Assembly (NCBI RefSeq): GCF_015160855.1
Contig: NZ_CP063373.1
Span: forward strand, 1,426,001 to 1,490,000
Reading direction: 5' to 3'
Length of the DNA: 64,000 bases
Source: Streptomyces ferrugineus
GTDB taxonomy: Bacteria > Actinomycetota > Actinomycetes > Streptomycetales > Streptomycetaceae
Under the pieces are notes generated by a model, which was not told the DNA's origin, did not search any database, and saw nothing but the letters and a program-made list of their open reading frames with translations. Made by a program: the position numbers and the translations under genes. Shown here in pieces: positions 1 through 8,673 of this stretch. Every line of letters begins with the position of its first letter. Positions within the stretch are counted from its first letter, which is position 1.

Positions 1-1
1 G

Positions 2-496
2 GCCCGCGCCGCCCTCGACCGCTTCCTCACCGACTTCGCCGCCGATCTGCAGTCCGACACCGACACCCGCGCGCGCGTCGAGCGGCTCAAGGGCGAGGTG
101 CTGGGCCGCGGCGAGGTGCAGGACCTCATCGCGTCCGCCTGGAGCGCCGTACGGTCGATGATCGTCTCGGCGGCCGAGGACGAGCGCAGCGAGCTGCGCC
201 TGCGGGTGCGGGCCTCGCTGCTGTCGCTGGGCTCGCGCATGGCGGTCGAGCCACGGCTGCAGGCCAAGGTCGACAGCTGGGTGGAGGGCGCGGCGGTGTA
301 CGTCGTCACCACCTACCGCAAGGAGATCACGTCCCTGATCACGGACACCGTGGCGAGCTGGGACGCCGAGCACACGACGCGGAAGATCGAGGCGCACATC
401 GGACGCGACCTGCAGTTCATCCGGATCAACGGCACCGTGGTGGGCTCGCTCGCCGGGCTGCTGATCTACACGGTGTCACGGGGACTGGGGGCGTGA
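2..496 (+). CDS. DUF445 domain protein, C-terminal part
   Basis: The reading frame is open from the first bases and ends with TGA at 494-496, so the gene starts outside the window. About 164 residues are visible. They are mostly amphipathic helix and end in a hydrophobic segment after an IGRDLQFIRINGT motif, which is the characteristic C-terminal signature of the DUF445 (YjiN-like) membrane-associated family. Function in this family is not established. The gene converges with the alginate-lyase-like gene on the other strand. The gap of about 110 bp contains the 12-bp palindrome GGGACCGGTCCC at 526-537. Confidence 0.85.
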   Translation, partial: ARAALDRFLTDFAADLQSDTDTRARVERLKGEVLGRGEVQDLIASAWSAVRSMIVSAAEDERSELRLRVRASLLSLGSRMAVEPRLQAKVDSWVEGAAVYVVTTYRKEITSLITDTVASWDAEHTTRKIEAHIGRDLQFIRINGTVVGSLAGLLIYTVSRGLGA

Positions 497-606
497 GGGA
501 CGAGTCACGGGGACGGGGGGAGTGAGGGACCGGTCCCGGCTCTTCCCCCGTGGAGAGCCCGGACCGGAGACCAGTGCCTCTGCCTGTGGCCCCTTTCCTG
601 TGCCCC

Positions 607-2106
607 TTACTGCGACTGGCGGCGGACCCGGTCGCGGCGGCGCAGCAGGAGCAGGCCGCCGGCGAGGGCGGTGACACCGGTGGCGGCGGTCCAGCCGAGG
701 ATGTCGTTCGAGCCGGTGGCGGCGAGGTCACCGCCGGCGGCGGAGACGGACGCGGCGGGGGACGCGCCGCCCCCCGTCTGCGGCCGGACGTCCGACCCGG
801 CACCAACACCGGTGCCGGCCGCGGCCGACGCCGACGCCTCCGGGCTCGGCGAACCGCCCGTGCCCCCGGCCCCCGTGGCCTTGTCCCGCGTGAACGCCAG
901 CGTGCCGAAGCCCAGTTGGTCGTAGCCGCCGCTGTTCGGGCCGTAGTCCCCGCCGCCGCCCTCGGGGGCGGACTTCGCGGCGATCCGGGTGAGGTACGAC
1001 GCCGACTGGCCCCGGCGCTTGGTGTAGTGGTTGGCGATCATCGCCCAGATGGGCCGCGTCATGTTCGGGTCCACGGGAGCGGCCTCGGTCACCGTCTCCG
1101 ACCCCGACCAGCCGTTGATCGCGCCCTTGCGGCGGGTGTTCGCGGTGAACTCCACCTCCCCGCCCAGGGCCCACTTGGCCACGTACTGGGCGCCCTTGAG
1201 GAAGCGGCTGTCGTCGTAGCCGTACAGGTCCATGCCCTGGTTCCAGGCCATCTCGCAGAAGGTGCCCATCAGGCCGACGCCCAGCAGCGCGTGCCCCTGG
1301 TCGCGGCCGGCCTCCAGCCACTCGCCGAGGCCGTCGTCGTGCAGGACGGGAATGGCGTTCCTGACTGATCCGAGCCCTTCGCCGTGCTTGAAGTACTCGA
1401 CGGCGCGGGCGACCTGCGCCTTGTCGTCGCAGAAGATGCCGGTGGCCAGCACGCAGCACATGGCGGCCAGGTCCCAGTTGGTCCAGTAGTTGGAGACGAC
1501 GGCGCCGTTGTGCTCCTTCAGGAAGCTGTCGCTGGGCGGTGCGAAGACCGTGGTCAGCATCTCCTGGAAGCGGTCGAGCGCGAAGTCGGGGTGGTCGCGC
1601 ACGAGTTCGGCGGCGTTGGCGATCTGGTAGCCGTACAGACCGGCGGCCAGGAAGCGGTCGGCGCTGCCCTGCAGGCCGGTCAGCTTGGCCGACCAGGCGT
1701 TGAGGATCGCGACGGCGGTGTCGCCGTGCGCGCTGTCTCCGCTGACGTGATGGCGGAGGCCGTTCTGGTAGGCGGAGTGGACGTCGTTGTAGAGGGTCCG
1801 GTAGTTCTGCGGCGAGCCCGCTCCCCGGTACACGATCTCCTGCGGGTTGGCCGTCCAGCCGCTCTGCGAGTGCCGGTTGGCGGTCAGCTTGGCGAACCCG
1901 GCCGTGTAGGGGGCGGCGCCGGCCTTCACCTTGGCGGCCATGCGGTCGAGGTCGGCGCGGGTGTGCAGCAGGCCGGGGTGGGCGTAGCCGCCGGCCGCCA
2001 CGGCGGGGGCGGGCGTCACGGCCGCACCGATACCGACGGCTCCGGCGGTCGCACCCGCGGCCTTGAGCATGCTCCGGCGGCTGATCTGTCGTGTCACGTG
2101 GCTCAT
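607..2106 (-). CDS. Tat-exported alginate-lyase-like protein with LAATG wall anchor
   Basis: A protein of about 499 aa. The N-terminus has a twin-arginine signal (SRRSMLKAAG, then a hydrophobic stretch and an Ala-rich cleavage region). The central ~350 residues resemble the alpha/alpha-toroid alginate lyase superfamily (PF05426), including the NYWTNWDLAAM segment, so a polysaccharide lyase role outside the membrane is likely but the substrate is unknown. After an Ala/Gly/Pro linker the C-terminus shows LAATG, a hydrophobic helix and a positive tail (RRRDRVRR), the layout of a class E sortase substrate. The start is uncertain: ATG at 2106 sits directly on a GAGGA, while the in-frame GTG at 2097 is better spaced from it. 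The VOC gene is divergent across 93 bp. Confidence 0.8.
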   Translation of the reverse strand: MSHVTRQISRRSMLKAAGATAGAVGIGAAVTPAPAVAAGGYAHPGLLHTRADLDRMAAKVKAGAAPYTAGFAKLTANRHSQSGWTANPQEIVYRGAGSPQNYRTLYNDVHSAYQNGLRHHVSGDSAHGDTAVAILNAWSAKLTGLQGSADRFLAAGLYGYQIANAAELVRDHPDFALDRFQEMLTTVFAPPSDSFLKEHNGAVVSNYWTNWDLAAMCCVLATGIFCDDKAQVARAVEYFKHGEGLGSVRNAIPVLHDDGLGEWLEAGRDQGHALLGVGLMGTFCEMAWNQGMDLYGYDDSRFLKGAQYVAKWALGGEVEFTANTRRKGAINGWSGSETVTEAAPVDPNMTRPIWAMIANHYTKRRGQSASYLTRIAAKSAPEGGGGDYGPNSGGYDQLGFGTLAFTRDKATGAGGTGGSPSPEASASAAAGTGVGAGSDVRPQTGGGASPAASVSAAGGDLAATGSNDILGWTAATGVTALAGGLLLLRRRDRVRRQSQ

Positions 2107-2199
2107 TCCTCGCGTGCCTGTGGCTGGGGACGGCGAGGAGACGGAGCGAGACTGCGGGGGATAACAGAAACTCCGGACACCACTGAGGGAGCCGTACCG

Positions 2200-2559
2200 A
2201 TGACCATTCGCAGGATCGTCCCCAACGTCCAAGTCGGGTCGGAGGAAGCGAAGACGACGAACCGTGACTTCTACGGCCTCCTCGGCTTCGAGGAGGCCAT
2301 GGACATGGGTTGGGTGACGACCATGACGTCCCCCGCCAACCCCACCGCCCAGATCAGCTTCTTCACCGAGGAACGCACCGCCCCCGTCGTCCCCGACCTG
2401 AGCGTGGAGGTCGAGGACGTCGACGCCGTGTACGCACAGGTGGTGGCGTCGGGCGCGGAGGTCGTACGGGAGATCCGGGACGAGGAGTGGGGCGTACGGC
2501 GGTTCTTCGTACGGGATCCGGGCGGGCGGGTGGTGAATGTGCTGAGCCATCGGGGCTAG
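2200..2559 (+). CDS. VOC (glyoxalase/bleomycin-resistance fold) family protein
   Basis: A compact 119-aa single-domain protein. The sequence shows the VOC-fold pattern: an N-terminal beta strand (IRRIVPNVQV), FYGLLGF, a central SVEVEDVDAVYAQV element and a C-terminal VRDPGGRVVNVLSH strand typical of glyoxalase-like proteins. A GAGGGA lies 9 nt before the ATG. The metal ligands and substrate cannot be assigned by reading, so lactoylglutathione lyase activity should not be assumed. Confidence 0.85.
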   Translation: MTIRRIVPNVQVGSEEAKTTNRDFYGLLGFEEAMDMGWVTTMTSPANPTAQISFFTEERTAPVVPDLSVEVEDVDAVYAQVVASGAEVVREIRDEEWGVRRFFVRDPGGRVVNVLSHRG

Positions 2560-2633
2560 GTGCTTCGATCAGGCGTGAGCCCCCGCCGGTCCCCCCGGCC
2601 GGTCCCGGTCCGGCCGTCGCCGGGGCCGCCCCG

Positions 2634-3479
2634 TCACAGCACCTCGGCCAGCCGGTCCACCTGGTCCGGGTCGAGGCCGTAGCAGTAGAGCATGACCTCG
2701 TCGGCGCCCAGGTCGGCGTAGGCGGTGAGCGCGGTGCGGATCTCGGCGGGGGTGGTGAGCAGGCCGGCGACCATGCGGTCGGGCATGCCCGTGAAGGCGT
2801 AGTACGCGCGCATCCGGGCCCGCGCGTCGTCGAGCACGTGCCGCGGGCCGAGCGCGACGTTCACCTGGGCCACGAGTCGGGGCTCGCCGTCGCGGCCGTG
2901 TTCCTTCCAGAACCCGCGGACGGTGTCGAACAGGCCGCCCGCCCACGAGGGCGCCGCCGCCGCGAGGAAGCCGTCGCCCCAGCGGGCGACGCGTTCGAGG
3001 GCGGCGGGTTTGAAGCCGCCGAAGAGGATCTCCGGGCCGCCGATGCGGGCCGGCACCGGGCCGATGGGCCCGACGCCGTCGCCATAGGGCTCGCCGTGCC
3101 ACAGGCGGCACATCGTCGCCATCTGCCGGTCCAGGCGCCGGCCCCGGGTGCGCGGGTCGACGCCCGCGACCCGGTGGTCGTCGTCCCGGCCGCCGATGCC
3201 GAGGCCGAGGACGAGACGCCCCCCGCTCATCAGGTCCAGCGTGGCGGCCTGCTTGGCCAGCAGGGCGGTGTCCCGCAGCGGGGCGAGCAGCACCTCGGTC
3301 TGGACACGGACGCGCGTGGTGGCACCCGCGAGGACGGCGAGGGCCACCAGTGGCTCGGGGTTGTCGTAGACGAGCCGGTCGAGCAGACCGAGGCTGCTGA
3401 AGGGACCGGCGTCGGCGCGCCGGGCCCAGGTGAGCAGGGTGGCCGGGTCGCCGATGGGCAGGCCGATACCGACGTTCAT
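2634..3479 (-). CDS. LLM-class flavin-dependent oxidoreductase
   Basis: A 281-aa protein beginning MNVGIGLPIGDPATLLTWARRAD, the usual opening of luciferase-like monooxygenase (F420- or FMN-dependent) TIM-barrel proteins. Further family marks are RVQTEVLLAPLRDTALLAKQ, the LVLGLGIGGRDDD loop and a C-terminal ADEVMLYCYGLDPDQVDRL helix. The start is fixed by GGAGG 8 nt upstream of the ATG. The substrate is unknown; in Streptomyces such enzymes often use coenzyme F420. It converges with the VOC gene. Confidence 0.88.
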   Translation of the reverse strand: MNVGIGLPIGDPATLLTWARRADAGPFSSLGLLDRLVYDNPEPLVALAVLAGATTRVRVQTEVLLAPLRDTALLAKQAATLDLMSGGRLVLGLGIGGRDDDHRVAGVDPRTRGRRLDRQMATMCRLWHGEPYGDGVGPIGPVPARIGGPEILFGGFKPAALERVARWGDGFLAAAAPSWAGGLFDTVRGFWKEHGRDGEPRLVAQVNVALGPRHVLDDARARMRAYYAFTGMPDRMVAGLLTTPAEIRTALTAYADLGADEVMLYCYGLDPDQVDRLAEVL

Positions 3480-3743
3480 GAACGGGAACCTCCGAAATGA
3501 GGGGTCGACAAAGTCAGCTGCCGCCCCCTCCTGCACCTCAGCGAGGTGGGACGCTCCCGCTCTGCGGCGTGTTTCCGGGGGAACGTCTCGTCGAAGTCGA
3601 CTCACCGTAGAACGCGGCGATTTCGCGGGACAAACGAATTACCCGGGTCATGTGTGGCCGGTGACGCCCGACTCCGGACCACCCCGCCGGGCGGTTCGGC
3701 CGGGTTTCCGAAGCCGGAGGTTCGCCCTAGCGTGGAGGGTGGT

Positions 3744-3820
3744 CGCCATACGCCATACGCCGTACGCCATACGGCAGACGTGCCCGGCCGTGCCCGGCCG
3801 TGCCCGGCCGCGCCCGGCCG
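3744..3820. repeat. Two short tandem repeats upstream of the glycosyltransferase gene
   Basis: Four 7-bp units (CGCCATA, third copy CGCCGTA) occupy 3744-3771, followed by four 10-bp units (TGCCCGGCCG, fourth copy with a C at position 1) at 3781-3820. They end about 20 bp before the start codon at 3842, so they lie in the probable 5' untranslated region. Slippage is the likely origin; no regulatory role can be read. Confidence 0.85.
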
Positions 3821-3841
3821 TGTCAGTCACAGGGGGCAGTG

Positions 3842-5593
3842 ATGCTCAAGGTCAGCATCGTGGTGCCCGTCCACAACGCGGGCCGCTACCTCGACCTGTG
3901 CGCACCCTCGCTCCTGGACCAGAGCATCGGACGCGCCGCGTACGAGATCATCTACGTCGACGACGGCTCCACCGACGACTCCCCCCGGCGCCTGGACGTC
4001 CTCGCCGCCCGGCACCCGCACGTCCGCGTCGTCCACCAGGAGAACTCCGGCTGGCCCGGCAAGCCCCGCAACGTCGGCGTCCGACTGGCCCGCGGCGAGT
4101 ACGTCCAGTTCGTCGACCAGGACGACGAACTCACCCCCGAGGCGCTGGAACGCCTCCACCGCCTCGCCGTCCGCAACGACTCCGACATCGTGCTGGGCAA
4201 GGTCACCGGCACCATGCAGGGCCCGAGCAGCCTCTTCAAACGGACGGTGGAGCGCTGCACCGCCGCCGACGCGCCCCTCTTCGAGAGCCTCACCCCGCAC
4301 AAGATGTTCCGCCGCCGCTTCCTGCTCGACCACGGCATCGAGTTCCCCGAGGGGCGGGTGCGGCTGGAGGACCAGGTCTTCATGGCCAGGGCGTACGTCC
4401 GCGCCAAGACCGTCTCCATCCTCGGCGACCACCCCTGCTACATCTGGAACCGCCGCGACGACGGAGGCAACACCAGCGCCCGCTCGGCGCCGCCCGAGGT
4501 CTACTACGGCCATCTGCGTACGGTCGTGGAGGCCATCAAGGAGGGCACGGACCCCGGCCCCCACCAGGACCACCTCCTGCGCCGCTCCTACCGCGTGGAA
4601 CTTCTGCGCCCGGTCAGCGAGCCCCGGGTCCTGCAGCGCACCGGCAAGCATCTGGAGCGGTACTTCACCGTCGTACGCCGCATGGCCCTGGACTGCTATC
4701 CGCCGGGCGTGCGCGCCGGCCTCCCGGCGATCAGCGCGCTCAGGGCGGCCCTGCTGGAGGAGGGCCGCCTGGACTCCCTCGTCGAACTGGCCCGCCGCAC
4801 CCAGCACATCAGACCCCACCTGACGATCGACGACATCCGCTGGAGCGAGGACGGGCCGGCCGGGGCGAAGCTCCTCGTCTCGACGACGATCACCCTGCTC
4901 CGCCCGGACGGCGAACCCCTCACCCTCCGGGAGCGGAACGGCCGACTGTTCCTCGACCCCGCCCTCCTCGCCGGCATCGAGGGAGCCGAACACTGGGAGG
5001 TCCCGGACCCGCTCGCGCACGCCCGCGGCGAGCTGCTGGTCCACGACACGGCACGGGGCGAGTGGTGGTTCCCGGACGCCGAGCTCACCCCGCGCCTGGA
5101 ACCCCTCACCACCGCCGGCCAGCATCGCGTCGCCGTGTCCGGAGTGACGGCCGTGGACCCCCGGACCCTTGCCGGAGGCGGCCCCCTGCTCCCCGGCACG
5201 CACCTCGTCTGGGCCTCCGCCCAACTCCTGGGCGTGGGCCGCCGCATCCGAGTCACCGCCACCGAACACCGCCCCCACCTGCCCACCATCCGTCTGGGCA
5301 CCCCACCCCGGCTGCTCATCCCCACCTGGTCCGCCCGCGAAGACCAACTCCGCCTGGCAGTAGGCCCCTTGGGTCACACCAGCACGGCCCACCAAGCCTT
5401 CCTCCGCGCAACCAACTCCCCCCACCTCCGCCGCACGACCCGCACCCTCATCTCCCGCCTCCCCCCATCCCTGCGCCACGGCGTACGCGCCCTCGCAAGG
5501 CGGGCGGATCCCTGGAGGCCGAGACCCGGGCCGGGGTCGGCGTCAGCGTCGGGGTCGGGGTCGGGGTCGGGAAGGACTCCTGAGGGAGGGTGA
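3842..5593 (+). CDS. Family 2 glycosyltransferase with long C-terminal domain
   Basis: A 583-aa protein. Residues 1-230 are a GT-A fold of the GT2 family: KVSIVVPVHNAGRYL, the UDP-binding YVDDGSTDDS, the RNVGV loop and the metal/nucleotide-binding FVDQDDE. The C-terminal ~300 residues form a separate module resembling the accessory regions of wall teichoic acid glycosyltransferases such as TarS; that comparison is from memory and inferential. There is no signal peptide or membrane segment. The last ~20 residues are a Ser/Gly repeat encoded by (gggtcg)n-like DNA at 5536-5575. A role in decorating a cell-envelope polymer is plausible. Confidence 0.85.
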   Translation: MLKVSIVVPVHNAGRYLDLCAPSLLDQSIGRAAYEIIYVDDGSTDDSPRRLDVLAARHPHVRVVHQENSGWPGKPRNVGVRLARGEYVQFVDQDDELTPEALERLHRLAVRNDSDIVLGKVTGTMQGPSSLFKRTVERCTAADAPLFESLTPHKMFRRRFLLDHGIEFPEGRVRLEDQVFMARAYVRAKTVSILGDHPCYIWNRRDDGGNTSARSAPPEVYYGHLRTVVEAIKEGTDPGPHQDHLLRRSYRVELLRPVSEPRVLQRTGKHLERYFTVVRRMALDCYPPGVRAGLPAISALRAALLEEGRLDSLVELARRTQHIRPHLTIDDIRWSEDGPAGAKLLVSTTITLLRPDGEPLTLRERNGRLFLDPALLAGIEGAEHWEVPDPLAHARGELLVHDTARGEWWFPDAELTPRLEPLTTAGQHRVAVSGVTAVDPRTLAGGGPLLPGTHLVWASAQLLGVGRRIRVTATEHRPHLPTIRLGTPPRLLIPTWSAREDQLRLAVGPLGHTSTAHQAFLRATNSPHLRRTTRTLISRLPPSLRHGVRALARRADPWRPRPGPGSASASGSGSGSGRTPEGG

Positions 5594-5672
5594 CGAAGAC
5601 GCCACGCGTTGCGTGCCGGGCGGCGACGGAAACGCCCTGGCGGGCGCGGTGTTGAGGGGCCAGGACCACCAC

Positions 5673-6184
5673 ATGCAACCCTCCCGAGGCACCGACGAAC
5701 CCGAGGACGCCCCCGCGCCCGATCCCCCGCCCGAGCCTGCTACCGAACCCTCCGAACCCTCCGCCCCCCCGACCCCCCCGACCCCCCCGACCCCTCCGCC
5801 CCCCCGCCCCCTCCGAACGCGCCCGCTTCGCCGCCTACGCCGACGAACTGCGGCAGTCCACGCCCGCCGAGGAACCGCCCCTGATCCGCCGTATCCTCAC
5901 CGACCCGGCCCGGACGATGGCCGAGTCCGCCGTGACCCGACTCCTGGACCGCCGGGCCGCCGCGATCCACCTGGCCGGCGACTACACCGAGTGGGCCGAG
6001 TCCATGGCCGCGGTGACGGCCGGCCGCCCCTTCCTGGTCAACCGCCTCCGCGAACTGGCTCCAGCTCAAGCTCGCCGAAGCCCCGGCCGTTCCGAGCACG
6101 GCGCTCACCCTCCTCGCAGAGCAGGGCCGTACCAAGAGGTTCCGCCACACGGCGCGGACCAGCCTCGTCTCACGGACCGACTGA
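5673..6184 (+). pseudogene. Frameshifted and internally deleted hypothetical gene
   Basis: Coding sequence can be followed only by changing frame twice. It opens with MQPSRGTDEPEDAPAPDPPP. The frame changes inside the C-rich stretch 5762-5815, continuing as ERARFAAYADELRQ and RRILTDPARTMAESAVTRLLDRRAA up to VNRLREL. It changes again near 6055-6065, to WLQLKLAEAPAV and TRTSLVSRTD before TGA. The second junction looks like a deletion of a connecting segment. The helical, Leu/Ala/Arg-rich middle resembles a conserved actinobacterial protein family that I cannot name. A sequencing error in the C run could explain the first shift but not the second. Confidence 0.6.
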
Positions 6185-6187
6185 GCC

Positions 6188-6601
6188 TCACACTCCGCCG
6201 AGCAGGGACGTGAGGCCGTGGTCCAGTTCCGGGCCCAGGTCCTCTCTCCCCGGTTCGACGACGGCGTACGAGCGTTGCAGAAACCGCCGGAGAGAGGCCG
6301 TACCGAATCTGATGGCGGCCATGCCGTGCGGCGCGTGGAACTCGATGACCGTGCGCAAGCGGCCGTACGGACGTATGCGTACGTCCCCGATCCCGACGGC
6401 CGCCTCCAGCCCCTCCTCCAGCAGCGAGCGGGCGAACGTCCACGTCACCCCGTCCCCGTCGGCCGAGACATGGGCGGGGAAGTCGATGTGCACGGCGAAG
6501 GGATCGGACGCGCAGTAGCGCAGCGTGGGGCGGATCGGCAGCTCCGGGTAGTCGGGGGTGGCCAGGCGGGCGCGGACGGGCTGGTCGAGGGCGAGGCGCA
6601 T
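6188..6601 (-). CDS. SsgA-like protein (SALP), sporulation/cell-division regulator
   Basis: A 137-aa protein with the SsgA/SsgB family pattern: RYCASDPFAVHIDFPAHV, VTWTFARSLLEEGL, GDVRIRP and a C-terminal LRRFLQRSYAVV helix. SsgA-like proteins are restricted to morphologically complex actinomycetes and guide septum placement and wall remodelling in sporulation. Which paralogue this is cannot be decided by reading. The ATG is preceded by AGGAGAG at about 10 nt. The stop lies 3 nt from that of the convergent pseudogene. Confidence 0.9.
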   Translation of the reverse strand: MRLALDQPVRARLATPDYPELPIRPTLRYCASDPFAVHIDFPAHVSADGDGVTWTFARSLLEEGLEAAVGIGDVRIRPYGRLRTVIEFHAPHGMAAIRFGTASLRRFLQRSYAVVEPGREDLGPELDHGLTSLLGGV

Positions 6602-6790
6602 GGTCGGACTTCTCTCCTGTGGGTGCCTGTACGCCTTCTCGACCGCGGGGCAGGTCTGTTGATTACGCCGAACCGGAAGCCGGCCTCTGTGATCTAACTC
6701 ACGCGAACCGATTAGTTGAGTTTTAAGTCATCTACCCTGACAAACTCGTCCGCGCCCATCAGCCCAGCTGGCAACCGGAGCGTTCCCGCC

Positions 6791-8446
6791 ATGTCCGACG
6801 GTTCCCCCAAGGTGCCCGCCCAGGCGTCACCCCGCGCCTCCGCCTCCGCCACCGCCTCGTACGCCCGAATCTACGAGGAACAGCAGCCCCGCCTGGTCGC
6901 GTACGCGCGCTCGCTCACCCGCAACAACTCCTGGGTGGCCGAGGATCTCGTCGCCGAGGCGCACTTCCGCGTCTGGCGCCGGCTGTCGCAGGGCCACGAG
7001 ATCGAGAACGTACCGGCGTACCTGATGACGACGGTGCGGCACCTGGCGGCGACGACCGCAGGCGACACGCGCGAGACCCCGCACGACCCGCGCACCACCG
7101 AGCGCACGGAGATGTCCGTCCGTGCGGAGGATGCCGCGGACCCGGCCGAACAGGTCTCCTCCGTCGACCTGTTGGTGCGCGTGCTCGGCCAACTGCCCGA
7201 GCGCTGGGTGCAGGCCCTGTGGCTCGCGGAGGCGGAGGGCCAGCCGCTGGAGACGGTCGGGCAGCGCATCGGCGCGAAGCAGGGCGCGACGGCCGTACTG
7301 CTGCACCGCGCCCGCGAGGGCATGCGCCAGGCCTTCCTGCGCTCCCAGACCGGCGCCCCCGACGACCCCGCCTGCGAGGTCCACTGGGTGCGCATGCCGG
7401 CGTACGTCCGCGGCAACGCGACGCCCCGCCAGTCGGAACGCCTGCTCGCCCACGTCGACGCCTGCGACGACTGCCGCGGCCGGCTGGCGGTACTCATGCG
7501 CGCCAACGACCGCCTGCCCGCACTCGTCGGTCCGGCGCTGCTGGCCCTCGCCGTGGGCGGCGCGGGCAAGTTCCTGCTGCCGCTGGCGGCCGGGTCCGCG
7601 GGTGCGGCCGGCGCGACGGGCGCGCTGAGCGGCCAGCTCGGCGGTGCGTTGCACGCGGTCCGGCAGACGGTGACGAGTGGCGCGAGCGGCGCGAAGGTTC
7701 CGGCGGCGGTCGCGGCCGGGGCGACGGTGGCCGGCGCGGCCCTCGCGATGATGCTGGCGCTGGGCACGGGTGGCCAGTCCGCTACGCCGCCTCCGTCGAA
7801 GGTGCCGCTGGCGGAGGCGCCGGTGGCTCGGCCGTCCGAGGGGGCGGGGAGGCCTGTGGGGGCGGAGGTGCCGGGGGTGCCCGTCGAACCGGGGGCGCCG
7901 GGCGAACCGGGGGCGCCGGGCGAACCGGGGGCGCCTGCGGGGGTGGTGGCTGTGGCTGGGCCTGTTGCTGAGCCCGAGCCTGAGACCGAGCCCGAGACCG
8001 AGCCTGAGCCTGCGGCTGTTCCTGAAGTGGCGGTTGCCGAGGTGGTTGCGCCTGCGCCTGCGCCTGCGTCTGCGCCTGAGCCCGCGCATGTCGAGGCTGG
8101 GGGTGGGGGTGGGGCGCCAGCGGGGGAGCCGGAGCCGGAGCCGGAGCCGGAGTCGGGGAAGCCTGAATCGCCGGAGGGGCCGGAGACCCCCGAGGCCGAG
8201 GTGCCCGCAACGCCGGATCCGTCGCCCTCGACTCCCGTAGAGCCGGAGCCGGTTGAGCAGCCGGAGGTCCCGCAGACGCCGGATGCGCCGGCCACACCGG
8301 AGTACCCGGAGGCCCCTGAAGATCCCGCCACCCCTGAGCACCCGGAAGTACCTGAGCACCCGGAAGTACCCGAGCACCCAGAACCCCCCGAGGACCCGAC
8401 CCCGCAGCCATCCCCCCAGAACCCCGGGGAAGGCTGCGGGGACTGA
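6791..8446 (+). CDS. ECF-like sigma factor with zinc-finger, membrane segment and Pro/Glu-rich tail
   Basis: A 551-aa multidomain protein. Residues 25-95 match sigma region 2 (YARSLTRNNSWVAEDLVAEAHFRVWR). Residues 125-180 match sigma region 4 (LPERWVQALWLAEAEGQPLETVGQRIGAKQGAT). Residues 197-228 carry a putative zinc-finger (H-x3-C-x2-C in HVDACDDC), as in anti-sigma ZAS domains. A hydrophobic segment follows at ~304-325. The last ~220 residues are low complexity: collagen-like GEPGAP units, then EPE and PEHPEV repeats, probably outside the membrane. A TTG at 6716 gives a longer frame, but ATG at 6791 starts just before the conserved part. The fusion suggests a membrane-tethered transcription factor. 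Confidence 0.8.
   Translation: MSDGSPKVPAQASPRASASATASYARIYEEQQPRLVAYARSLTRNNSWVAEDLVAEAHFRVWRRLSQGHEIENVPAYLMTTVRHLAATTAGDTRETPHDPRTTERTEMSVRAEDAADPAEQVSSVDLLVRVLGQLPERWVQALWLAEAEGQPLETVGQRIGAKQGATAVLLHRAREGMRQAFLRSQTGAPDDPACEVHWVRMPAYVRGNATPRQSERLLAHVDACDDCRGRLAVLMRANDRLPALVGPALLALAVGGAGKFLLPLAAGSAGAAGATGALSGQLGGALHAVRQTVTSGASGAKVPAAVAAGATVAGAALAMMLALGTGGQSATPPPSKVPLAEAPVARPSEGAGRPVGAEVPGVPVEPGAPGEPGAPGEPGAPAGVVAVAGPVAEPEPETEPETEPEPAAVPEVAVAEVVAPAPAPASAPEPAHVEAGGGGGAPAGEPEPEPEPESGKPESPEGPETPEAEVPATPDPSPSTPVEPEPVEQPEVPQTPDAPATPEYPEAPEDPATPEHPEVPEHPEVPEHPEPPEDPTPQPSPQNPGEGCGD
8400..8441 (+). terminator. Hairpin overlapping the 3' end of the sigma-like gene
   Basis: CCCCGCAGCC at 8400-8409 pairs with GGCTGCGGGG at 8432-8441, a perfect 10-bp stem whose right arm ends 5 nt before the end of the coding sequence. 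There is no U-tract, as is usual in Streptomyces. It probably acts as an intrinsic terminator. Confidence 0.5.
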
Positions 8447-8452
8447 CCACCG

Positions 8453-8474
8453 ATCAGTTGTGAATCAGTTGTGA
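8453..8474. promoter_or_regulatory. Tandem 11-bp direct repeat in the leader of the lipoprotein gene
   Basis: ATCAGTTGTGA occurs twice with no gap (8453-8463 and 8464-8474), followed by TGACTCAGGTCA-like sequence. It lies about 200 bp upstream of the lipoprotein start at 8674. Head-to-tail sites of this kind often bind response regulators; which protein binds here is unknown. Confidence 0.35.
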
Positions 8475-8673
8475 CTCAGGTCACGGCGATCGAGGCAAAA
8501 GAAAGCGTCTGCTGTCCCCCCGGTACTGGCATGCTCATGCATGACTACTGGGGGGTAACCAACGTCGAGGTCACCGCTCGCGCGCACCGCGCCGGGACGG
8601 CCGTATCGGCATGCCTCCCCCCATGTGTCACCTCCTGTAGCGCACCCCCATACACCGCTCCCGAGGAACACGC

